In this document: one piece after another, positions 1-9,779 of the stretch
Numbering within the stretch: the first letter of the stretch is position 1
How the letters are laid out: the number at the start of each line of letters is the position of its first letter
Assembly: GCA_025890175.1 (NCBI GenBank)
Contig: JANPYM010000014.1
Location: forward strand, 691,052 to 755,051
Direction of reading: 5' to 3'
Source: Ciborinia camelliae
Taxonomy: Eukaryota; Ascomycota; Leotiomycetes; Helotiales; Sclerotiniaceae
DNA length: 64,000 nt
Made by a program: the position numbers and the translations under genes
Notes under the pieces: generated by a model
Told to the model about the DNA's origin: nothing
Seen by the model: only the letters and a program-made list of their open reading frames with translations
Database searches by the model: none

Positions 1-165
1 ACCTTGTACCATATTGTTGATCGCTTTGCCCCATATTATGTGGGAGAATCAAAGACATACCAGGGGTGCCAAAAGTTGGCGTCATCATATGCTATGAAAC
101 AGGCTTGATCAATGGGCATGTCTAAGATGCAGCTCAGTTCATGTCCGTGGCGACGGAAACGTTCA

Positions 166-369
166 TTAAAGAAGTCCTATCATTTCGTCTTTTTTTGGCT
201 GACCCAAGCGCTCGTAGATTTCTTCTTCTTGCCAAGTATCGATAGAATTATTGAGTCTAGATGAAACATTCGAGACAGTGAGATCTGTCAAATAGTCGGA
301 ACGCAACTGGCCCAGTAGAATAAGACCGATGAGAAAGATGACGAGTACTACCAGCTCTTCGAGATTCAT
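166..369 (-). pseudogene. possible protein-kinase fragment (SRPK-like family)
   Basis: A 67-codon open frame with a hydrophobic N-terminus, followed by a stretch containing SDYLTDLTVSNV and then EEEIYERLGQPKKDE. Many fungal SRPK-like kinases carry a 'TDLHxxNV...WSEEELYERLGxPxxDE' segment in the catalytic-loop region, and the resemblance is the only basis for this call. The DLH-type motif has lost its histidine. After the stop the same strand continues toward position 1 with interrupted reading, so no intact kinase domain is present. It is most likely a decayed piece, but a chance resemblance cannot be excluded. Confidence 0.28.
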
Positions 370-1587
370 TGTTATTCAACTAGCTCGGTGTGATGTTTAC
401 TAGTGGATGGATCGTAATCGGGAAGGGATAAGAAGGAATTCGTGGTTAGATGGATGCTTATTGGCTCAGCAGGCGCCCTGGACATGATAAATGGGAGGCA
501 GAAAATTGATATGTTTCGAGGATGAAGGATGTGGATTGAAGATCTAAACTGTGGCTGCTTATAAGCCAGATCCTAAGCTAATTCTACACTAGACTAGTGC
601 TCAGGCGACTTGATAAAATCACCCCTGTTACTGAGGCTTCGAAATAAAATAGGTACTATCGGGTACCTAGGTACTGGAAACCTAGCTCTTTGCATGCGGG
701 CGCTAGCTTATTATATATGATGATTGGAGATACGAACGAATATCGAAATCTGGTCGATGTTTGGGGGGCCATCCAGGCCAGCATTTTAGAATAATGCTAG
801 CCCGCTGCCCCCCCCGTCTTCTTGCTCCATCGCTTCCGAATGGTTCCCGCGGCTTCAACTCTTGAAACCTCAAGCGCGGAGCAAAAGTTACCCATCGGGT
901 AGTCGATCCTAAGAGATAGGGAAACTCCGGTTTAAACTTTGCACTTCTGTCCTTGCGCACCATCTGATATGCCACTTTCCCCCTTGGACTGGTGAAACTC
1001 AAGAGCTTCTTTTCGCAGAATGAGGCATTCAAATGATACGAACATCACCATCCGGACCTTAGTCAATTGAAGAAAAGTAATATGTTTTGCCGAAACCGAC
1101 ACGAACCAAGTGGCTGAAATTGGTAGGGTTGCTAACATCGTCCATACTCTGACAACAAACGTGGATAAATTCGACCCATTCATACAAATCATCATCAGTC
1201 TTGACTTTGATTTGAAGAATTCTTCCAGCAATCCAACATAGCTCAACTCGTGGGAAGAAGGAACTCTTGCTATCGAGTCATCTTGCTTGTCAATAACTGC
1301 CCCAGTCTTATTTGCATCTCGAAAGGACCTGAATTCGAGAATGACAAATCAGGAGCACCTCTTGCAGTCGTTGATTTCATGTTCCCGGATCCAGATGAGC
1401 CCTCCTCCGCAGCCGAGACAGAATCAACAGCGGTGGCATCTGTCGAGGATTGCCCTCCCCTTAGTTTCGCCGAGGGATGCTGAAAATACGTTCATCTTTG
1501 AATGATAACTTATAGGGTGCTATGAGCATGGAAGAGTAGTCAGTTGTAATGGGGGTGTTTGCAAATTCTGGCAACTCGAACACAAGC
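370..1587. other. no supported gene
   Basis: Open frames at 703-1246 (minus) and 1250-1505 (plus) are short, overlap each other and show no recognisable domain or splice structure. A TACCTAGGTA motif lies near 664-674. Nothing here can be assigned a function. Confidence 0.5.
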
Positions 1588-2001
1588 CTAGAAGGCTGGT
1601 CGATATATCATGCTGGGATTCATCTGCCCTCTGACCCCGGGATTGTTAATGCCAGGTCCCGGGTTGTGGCCGCCAAAGGGGTTCCTTCCATTCCCATTGC
1701 TGGGTGTATCACGGTACCCTGCTGGGTTGGAAGTAATTCCCAAACCCTGAGGATCGGGTGGAGAGCTTGAGCAGCAGCAGGAGCAGCAGCAGGAGCAGCA
1801 GCAAAAATCTGCATACTTCGCAGTGGTCTGATCCAGACTCACGTTCCAAATGTCTCCGTGAGCATCACATTTCCAGGTGCTGGATCCACCCGCACCAGCG
1901 ATTGTATCTCTGAGCTCGTCGATCCATCCCATTTGCTCAACTGTTCCTCCAGGAAGAACCTCCAAGTATCTCTTGCTCTTCGCCTTTGTTGGTATCACCA
2001 T
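1588..2001 (-). CDS. hypothetical small protein with Cys/Ser repeat
   Basis: This 137-codon frame starts at an ATG in a good context (CACCCATGG on the minus strand). Residues 1-60 look like ordinary protein sequence and include KSKRYLEVLPGG, GWIDELRDTI and WKCDAHGDIWNVSLDQ. Next comes a run of Cys blocks separated by Ser, encoded by a 15-base AGC/GGAGC-type minisatellite at about 1769-1804. The tail is rich in Gly, Asn and Pro. The Cys blocks could be genuine or could mark an intron or slipped-repeat region, because another minus frame reads the repeat as Ala/Pro. No family was recognised. The N-terminal 60 residues are the best evidence that this is a gene. Confidence 0.35.
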   Translation of the reverse strand: MVIPTKAKSKRYLEVLPGGTVEQMGWIDELRDTIAGAGGSSTWKCDAHGDIWNVSLDQTTAKYADFCCCSCCCSCCCSSSPPDPQGLGITSNPAGYRDTPSNGNGRNPFGGHNPGPGINNPGVRGQMNPSMIYRPAF

Positions 2002-4396
2002 GGGTGGTGAAGACGGATTATACTTGTCGGTTCATCTCAGGATGATGAACACACATATATGTGGTAGTAAAGTGCCGAGCAACATCTGTATATCCGTAGT
2101 ATTATTGTTGACGTAGAGCTTAGAGGGTGCGGGTGCGGGTGCGAGCGACCAGATATAGACGCGGCCCGCGCTAGGGCACTAGCACAGGCACGTGCTAGTC
2201 ACGCGACTTGGTTGGCCACTGTCGACACAATACTATAGTATCGTATTGTATTTCAGCTTGTTTTCTAAACTGTGCTATGCTTCAGGTCGTACGTATATGC
2301 GTACCGCTAGAGCATACGCTAGATACACAGTAGCCGAAAGCGCTTGCGGTACCATATCACATGATGATCCCGACAGTCTTCTTGTCACCGTGGATCACAT
2401 CACTTACAAAAAGTCGTACGACCCGACCCTCTCCTAATCAGCAGATCCTGCCACACGTATCGCGTCGGCATATGGGAATAACTTCATATATCAGCAATCA
2501 GATAAAAGGACTATGCTGAATAGGGAAGGATCCTCTTCAAGATATCATCGCCTTATATAAGGGGTGATGAGGTGACCAGATACCTGGCATCCACTAGCCA
2601 GAGGCAGATCCTGAAATTTCTTTTTGGTTCCGCTCCAAAGGCTGTTGGAGCCCCGTGGGGTATCATTCGCCTCTCATGCTCAAGGAACGAATTCAATTCA
2701 TGATAGTTGGGTGAAGGCTCTTGCTTGAGTCAAAGGTTGCTCTCTTAAACATGGCATAAACGATGCCATGATCAAGAGATTGGTTTTGCTCATTCTCTGG
2801 GGTGGCCTTGAAATTCCGTGTCCAAGGGTCTATGCCGATGGAGTTTTGGCTCTTCTTGGTCGAGTGACTTGCTCAGCATTCAAGCAGATATTCCAGCAAG
2901 TCTCATTGGTAGCTCATTGCCTGGCATGCAACCCACACAATGGTTGGTTGATCGTAGTATACGATAAATTGATGAAGGCCATCTTCATACTATTCTAAAG
3001 TGGAGATCTGGCAGCGGAAAGCTGGAAATAATTCTTGTGATTGGACGGTCTGTCTTTGGGATTGCTCCGGGTGAAGAAATGGCACTTGTCTTGACTTTTT
3101 TTGCAATCATTGTGTCCTAATGTCGTACCTAATTCCTTTTCTTCAACTCAAACTCTGTCATAGTTGACATTCGAACATTCTTAGTGCATTCAGAAGCTGC
3201 TGGCTAGCAGTCAGTGCTGCTCTGTGAGGATAACCAGCATTAACTCGAATGATCTCAATATGTTCCTGGAAGCTGGAAGATATCTTTCTCCACTAGCGTC
3301 CAAGTAGAGTGAGATGTCGAAGGATGGTGTTCAGTGAAGCTGGTGTTGTGGTCAATTTGAGGGGTCCTAGGAAGTGCTGTGAGATGCGGCATGACCAACA
3401 GTATAGCGAATGCTTTGGCTTGCATAAGGAGCTGTAAGGCTGTTGGTTTGGCCTCTGAGCGGGGTAGAGGTGTTGTTACTGCGAACAGCATACGAGAGGT
3501 TGCTATCATAAATGGGGCAAGCGTTGAACCAAATGCCTTAACTATCGGAATGACTGCGCCAAATGACGTGTGAACCTTGCCAAGTGCTGGGACTTGATTC
3601 GAGCTATCAAATCGGTAGCCAAGTCTTGGGGTAAGCACTGGCCTGACTCTGATCGATTGCTGCGTCTGTCCTCTGAGGCAGCAGAATATGTTGAGGTGAA
3701 ATCAAATATCGTCAACTTCTGTATGATTGTTGGTGCTGGTATGTTGTCGTTGATCTAACTACCTATAATGCTGTTAGTTCTGGACCAGGCCTCCGAAGGG
3801 AAGGTGCATTACCATTAAAAGAAGACGAGGGAGTAACCACGACTGTTCGTTACTTTATCTAATCGGTCGGACAACAGTAGTTCTTCGATATCGGCGAGCA
3901 TCATGAATAAGTATTTGCCCAGAAGAGAAGCTTGGACACTGTTCTGGGCCAATACGACGAAGTAAGATTGCAGAAATATTTTGTATTTGTTGTCTCTACA
4001 ACTCAAAATCGTGTTAGCATATTCCTTTTTTTCATGTTGAGAGAAGCATCAGAAGTCTGTCAATTACCCATCAAATGTGAAACAGCCATTAAATAGCGCT
4101 CAAGTTATCAGCAATGTGTATTTTGCTCCCCGGGATATTATTGTTGGTGCGAAAGTGAACCTATATGTTGATGTTGAGCAGTCTACCTTTGCCGCTCTTG
4201 AAGAAGATTTGAGAAACAAATACTCCTTGGGGTTGCCATGAATGATACTGAAGTTAGTTGTATTGGACTTTGGGATTGTTCATGACCGCCAGCAACGGAC
4301 GATCTATCGAAACTATCATCAGCACCGATATTTTTTAAATGAGTCGCAACTGATATTATTGAAGAAGGCTTACAAGTTCCAGTGAATTCGCATGCC
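2002..4396. other. decayed intergenic DNA, no intact gene
   Basis: Several short open frames occur (2192-2437, 2768-2998, 3255-3638 minus, 3379-3758, 3815-4006 minus), but none has a recognisable complete domain. Around 2614-2700 the plus strand reads GSAPKAVGAPWGI before running into stops. That resembles a conserved segment of fungal beta-lactamase-like serine hydrolases, but the match is too short to call. A GGTGCG-type short repeat lies at 2126-2145. Confidence 0.4.
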
Positions 4397-4677
4397 TTAG
4401 ATTCGAACCCAAGCAGCTCGAAGCAGTGCAAACCATGCCTCCACCAAGTATGCTGCTGCCAATGGCGGCATGTACGGTATGGCAATTAGAAAGACCTGAG
4501 CACTATGTTAGCATTCACTAGCGGATGAATACCACTGAAGCATTGATTGAATACCGACACAGTGTTGATAATAGCAAGAGGACTGCTTCTTGTTGGACTT
4601 TCAATGTAAAGGATTGAAAAACTTACGAATGCTATTTGAGCCATAAGATGCAGCGCGTCAAGAACATCAGGAGTCAT
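4397..4677 (-). pseudogene. possible two-exon remnant of a small membrane protein gene
   Basis: On the minus strand an ATG at 4677 opens 17 codons (MTPDVLDALHLMAQIAF) and ends in a consensus GTAAGT donor at 4626. A CTCAG acceptor at 4497-4496 continues the frame with VFLIAIPYMPPLAAAYL and then VEAWFALLRAAWVRI, before a TAA at 4399-4397. The second exon is hydrophobic and amphipathic. The stop replaces what could have been CAA (C-to-T). After it the frame keeps coding-like residues for about ten codons before more stops. The 131-base intron is plausible. I do not recognise a family. This is either a very short gene or, more likely, the start of a RIP-damaged one. Frame 4485-4183 overlaps it and also looks partly coding. 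Confidence 0.3.
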
Positions 4678-5719
4678 TGTTGAATGAGAGCAAAGCAAAT
4701 GAATTGATAAAATTGGAATTTTTTGATTGTTTGCGAAGTTTGAATAATTTTGCAAAAGGTTGGTGTTTGAAGAAATCAAAGAGATTGTGGGAGAAAAAGA
4801 AGAGTTCTACCCTGTCCATTTGGAAAAGAAGCCCTAATGATCAGGGCCAGTCAGGACTGAGATCCATTGAGCTTTGTCGTCGGTGGCCTTACGGCCTCGA
4901 TTATGTCCATCACCTCAAGGAGAAGTTTTGGAAGAAGGTAAAATATATATGTTGGCCAAGAAAAGAAAGGGGACAGTCCTCAACTGGGAGCAGACTGTAT
5001 TAGATTGCTTAAAATGGACTTGTGATTGCTTGATTTAGCTCTTCAAGATACTGTTATTTGCTGTAAAGAAATGAGAGTTGTGTCAAGGGATCATTTTTTG
5101 ATCTCTAATTATGTCAGTGTTTGGAACAACCTTCCAATATTGCATTGGACTGCGTGTTTGCAAAAGTATCATTTGTCAAGGCATTGTCAAGGCATTGTCA
5201 ATATCAATGGTTTGTGGGATTTGTTTTATATATAATAACAGAACCTTTCATTGCTTTTTCACCAGGTTAAAGTTTGTTCAGCATTTACTGCTCTTCTTAT
5301 CTGCTTAAGCCTCCATAAAACTTCTGACAACTTATCATTTGCTTGAGGAATGAAGAAACTTACCAATGACTTTGAGAATTTCATACAGTAGTTTCAAATG
5401 TTTCAAATATTTTTCTACAGGAGGATCATACCCAAAAGCAAAGCTTGAGGTGAGTGTGGAGGTGTCTAATGAATGTCACTGTCTTCCAACATGTGTAGTA
5501 TGAGAAATTCCATATATACTCTAGGTAAAATATCAAGAACAAAGTCTTCCTCTCATTGAGAGACAACTGCAATCCTCCCACGACATCAAGACATGTTCCA
5601 AACATTCTGCATCATCATGCCCCGGTAAATTCTTGTGACCCGGAAAAGCCACCCAATCAGATCTCAGGTACCAAAGTTTATCCGAGATATAAACCAGGAC
5701 TTCTTCACATCATCTATAA
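4678..5719. other. no supported gene
   Basis: A+T-rich DNA with short overlapping frames (4677-5003, 5026-5308, 5556-5810) and no recognisable domain. The last 100 bases, just before the MFS relic, are interrupted by stops in its frame and may be more decayed transporter sequence. Confidence 0.4.
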
Positions 5720-5947
5720 CGAGCTTTCCTGGTGGGGATCGCTTTTCTTGCCTTTGCCTGGCTGCTATGCCTATCTGAGAAGGATATTCCACTCCGAACA
5801 GAACTGGTAACTGATTATGGCTTGAAGGAGAGTGAAAAGTCATCGAGAGAGTTGGAGATTGGTAACGACCTTGAAAAGATTCCTGATTCTGGTACATCCG
5901 GGAGCGCTGGTATGGAAGTAAATAGAGAGATGGTACAAGAAGCTTGA
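5720..5947 (+). pseudogene. C-terminal remnant of an MFS transporter
   Basis: The frame opens right after a TAA at 5717-5719. It reads a hydrophobic helix (VGIAFLAFAWLLCL), then SEKDIPLRTELVTDYGLKE, then an acidic hydrophilic tail ending in TGA. The pattern 'helix + EK(D/E)IPLRTEL-x-x-x-YGL' is the usual end of fungal 14-helix drug:H+ antiporters, where it follows the last membrane segment. No upstream transporter sequence is readable in this or neighbouring frames, so only about 75 of the usual 500-600 residues remain. It lies 460 bases upstream of the A-T-R synthetase relic on the same strand. Such transporters often flank secondary-metabolite synthases, so the two may be debris of one cluster. 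Confidence 0.5.
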
Positions 5948-6405
5948 ATAGATATTCAATTACAATCAATATAGTGATTAAAATAACGGCGAAAGCCTGA
6001 AATCGCATCATTTTGAACTTTGATATCTTAACTAATATAGGAACTTTCCTTTTCGATTTCAAATAGTATATGTTGCTATTTCAATCTTTTTTTTTAATAT
6101 AAATGCTCTTCCACCCCACCTCCCTTTCCCCCTTCCCCTTTTTCACCCCATCTCCCTTCACCACTCCCCCTCCCTCTTTACATATGCTATTTAAAGTTGA
6201 AATGGAAAGTTTTTGTGCTATTTGGGATATCAAAATTCAAAATAATGTCATTTCGGATATTTGCTATTATATTTTAGGATCAAAATATTATAAAACTAAA
6301 AAGAAAAATCGATCTTAAATAGCATATGCTAAACCTCGAATAGCATATTGTGCTAGTTGGAGTATCAAAGTTCAAAAACATGCTATTTCAGGTATTTGCC
6401 GTAGA
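5948..6405. repeat. A+T-rich spacer with a degenerate direct repeat
   Basis: Positions about 6213-6272 and 6346-6405 are diverged copies of the same segment. Each has GTGCTA(T/G)TTGG, then ATATCAAA-TTCAAAA, then TTTC(G/A)G(G/A)TATTTGC. The region also has a poly-pyrimidine block (6114-6180). No coding potential is seen. Confidence 0.45.
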
Positions 6406-8662
6406 ATGTATCGCATAGGATTATCTTGGCTTTCTGAGGCACCTGAAACGGTGATCCATATGATCGACCAAATGGCTCAAGCGCAACCGAACGCAATTGC
6501 AGTACGATACGGTAGCACAGCCAACACGTATGCCGAAATATCAGCACGTGCCAATGATATAGCCACTAGAGTGCTAGAAGCTTCCATTCCGGCTGGCTCA
6601 CCTGTTGCTGTGTTGATATATTCCAGTCCCTCTTGGATTTCGGCCCTACTCAATATCATGCGTGCAGGAGCAGTTTATTTACCACTCGACATGTCATTGA
6701 CATGGAATCGCTGAAACAGTATAGTCCGAGACTTCCAACCTTCTATCATGCTTGTTGACGAGAGCAGCAAACATCATGCTAGTGAGTTCGATAGTGTAGA
6801 GATGCAAGTGATAGATGTTTTTCAGGCAAAGCAAAGAACGGAGACCGTCTCAATATATGCAGTAACGAGCGAGCCAGCGGTCATGTTGTATACGAGTGGA
6901 TCATCGGGAACCCCCAAATGGATTGTATTAAAGCACGAAGGTCTTCAAAACTGGGCTGAACCACTCGCCCAGATCTACAGCTTCGGAACGGAAGTGGTAC
7001 TTCAACAGACATCACCAGCATTCGATCTTTCTTTAATGCAGATCCTCACAGCCCTTTGCCTCGGAGGTAGTCTGTTTATTATTCCACGACAACAACGAGG
7101 TGACGCTAAGGCCATCGCGGAAGCCATAGCTAGCAATGGGGTCACATTCACGTGCGCCATACCATCCGAATACGCAACTTGGCTTCAATACGGAAAGCAG
7201 AAACTTCAAGACTCAATCGCGTGGCGGAAGACTTTTTGTGCTGGAGAGTCTGTGCCTTTATCTCTTGTGAAACAGATCAAATCACTTGACAAAGCAGATC
7301 TGAAATTTTGGAATCTTTATGGACCAACTGAGGCCTCGCTAGCCCGTACTGTATCCCAAATCCCTCTCACTTCAAAATTTGGGACCATTGCAGCTGGGAG
7401 GCCACTACCCAAATATTCTGTGTACGTGCTTGATGATCGCCTCAGACCAGTTTCTATCGGCATGCAGGGGGAGATATATATTGGCGGCGCAAGTGTTGGA
7501 TTGGGATATATAAATAAGCCTGAACTCACAGCCACACGGTTCGTTGCAAATGTCTTTGCCACACCCGAGGACAAAATAAATGGATGGATGACTATGCATC
7601 GTCCTGGTGATTTTGGTCGATGGCAAGAAAATGGAGAACTCATCATCGAAGGTCGTATCGACTCTCAAATTAAATTACGTGGCTTGCGTATCAACTTCGG
7701 CGAAATTGAACATAACTTACTGGAAGCGAGCGATGGTGTACCGAAGGAGGCTGTTGTATCACTTCGAACATCTTCACCCGGCAAGCCCGACTTCCTCATC
7801 GCCCATGTTGCATTTGCTGAGACCAAAAATACCAAGCAGCATCGTCTAAACGCCATCAAATCGGAGCTTGGGAAGACACTACCACAATATATGTGTCCTG
7901 TCCCACCATTATCGTTCCTATAGACAAAATGCCAACCACAAGCTCTGGGGAAATTGATCGTAAGCTAGTTGCTACACTTCCGTTGCTATTGGAAAATAGT
8001 GACACAGTAAGTGAACACGAAGAAGAATACGTGGTAGCTCTAACGGATACTGAGACACTTCCGAAACAAGTTTGGCAACAAGTCCTTGGTTCTCAAGTAA
8101 AAGTAACCGCAAAATCGGACTTTTTCCACGTGGGTGGCTCCTCTCTACTTCTCCTCGATTTACAAGCGCGTATTCTGTAGAATTTCGATACCGATATGCC
8201 ATTGATTTCCATGTTTGATTCAAGCACATTGAACACCATGGCGCAGCAGATCGAGGGTCGTGGCTCAAAAGTCCAGACTCAAGCTATTGATTGGGAAGCG
8301 GAAACATCTTTGTCGCCTGCTCTGCAAATTTGACCATGAAGACCACGATAGGCCATGAGTCAATATCAAACACCCCATCTCAGGATGCATTTCAGGAAAC
8401 CCACTCGATGCGAAAAGAAGTGCAAGAAAGCTTGAAGAAGAATGTGCGGATTTTGCATCATATTGATGGTGTGGATCTACCACTAGGTGACCTTCGGACC
8501 TGGGTGATAGAAGGAGAGCATGACGAAACAATCATAGAGCTTGATCCTTTCGAATGGGCGCAAAAGGCTGGTGAGCTGGGGATGCAACCGACTATGGTGG
8601 CCTTGCTTGAGGATTTGGCTGCTGCTAAAGGGCGGCTAACTTTCCCAAGGCTGACAAGATGA
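6406..8662 (+). pseudogene. adenylation-thiolation-reductase relic of a PKS-NRPS or NRPS-like synthetase
   Basis: An adenylation (A) domain starts at about 6406. It reads the A3-type core LYTSGSSGTPK (near 6889), the A5 motif YGPTEAS (near 7318), an A6/A7-like GEIYIGG and a late GRIDSQIKLRG motif. A thiolation domain follows with the phosphopantetheine-site motif FFHVGGSSLLLL (near 8122). The final segment (about 8450-8662) resembles the C-terminal end of the thioester-reductase domain of fungal PKS-NRPS hybrids (WAQKAGELG...FPRL). The gene is dead. There is an in-frame TGA at 6712-6714, a frameshift at a tandem 5-bp duplication (TGTCC, 7894-7903), a TAG at 8178-8180 where CAG is expected, and most of the reductase is missing after about 8330. 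No ketosynthase or condensation domain was found upstream. The linker after thiolation (ending in an IDWEAET motif) favours a PKS-NRPS origin over a plain NRPS. Confidence 0.8.
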
Positions 8663-9779
8663 GAACCGTTTTGGGAGTAGCACGTCACTGATTATCGATC
8701 TTGGTAGGATACTTATTTAAATTATAAGGCGAATTTAATACTGTAGTTAGATTTCTATATACAAATAATAGAAGTCCCAGAATTGTTCACTCGGCATAAT
8801 TCATTCAGTAAAGTTGGTGCCGTGTTGGAATTCATAAATGTTGATGGATCAATACAACCGAGAACGAGTAACAGTTACCCCATTGGTTATACAGTCTTTA
8901 GTCTTAATTACTGGTCGCGCCAAAGCTTCAAGTTACAATACCACGATGAAAATAGCTGACCACGCAGACGGGCTTCGATCTCGTAAAATCCTTCCACCAT
9001 TTGCTTACCAAATCGGACCGTACAAGGGATCAGACAACAGCAGGACTTAGCATTCAAGTCAAGTAAACGAACACCCAGTAATAAATTTCAAAGGGTATTT
9101 GGGGTCGGAAACCAAGCGAAAAAGATTCGGATATGGTAGTGCTTATCCGTATTTGTGAGGAACCGTGAGTGAGCTAATCAATCCGTATGCAGTGATGCGG
9201 CTCGTGAAATGAAAGCAAACCCAACTTATGTAGCAAGATACCTAGAACGTAGGTAGTGATCCAAAAGCTACCTATACATAGGGACCTACCTATCGTCTAG
9301 TCACCTCGTAAGCTGACATATCTTACATGGCTTATTGCTCGAATCAACGAAGCAATATTGGTATGGGATACCGGATAGAATATGAGATATCCGATATAAA
9401 AATCGTGAAAAATGGGTTTCTACTCCATATATCAAATTGTATTGACGTTGGTATATCCACACGCGGTTCTCACTAATCGCCGCTAATCAGCCCTAAGTTA
9501 GCAACCCCCCTGAATTAATAATACCCCACTACTATATGTAAAACATACTAAACCTATCTAATCTAAATTCTGCCACCGCCCCAAGGAAAAATACAATCTA
9601 CGAATAAACAAACAAGCAAACACACCGCCATATCTTTGTCCCCTTGAGGTTTGAACACAATTCCAAACATCTTCTCCCCTCCCTCTCTTCTCGACCTTTT
9701 ACTGGGGAAACACAAGGGAAGTACGAAAAGAAAACTAAATTATAAGGCAGGTGCAGAAAAGAAGAGAGTACACATTACG
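8663..9779. other. intergenic region upstream of PABA synthase
   Basis: No gene seen. TACCTA/TAGGTA motifs cluster at 9238-9300. The last 300 bases are C/A-rich with CAAACAAACAAGCAAACACACC and likely contain the promoter and 5' leader of the PABA synthase gene. The open frame continues 43 codons upstream of the first ATG from a TTG at 9651, but without an AUG. Confidence 0.4.

Noticed and set aside
4390..4440. Minus-strand GGGTTCGAATCTAAGGC, resembling a tRNA T-arm
   Set aside because: No acceptor stem, D-arm or anticodon arm can be built around it, and it overlaps a spliced coding-like frame.
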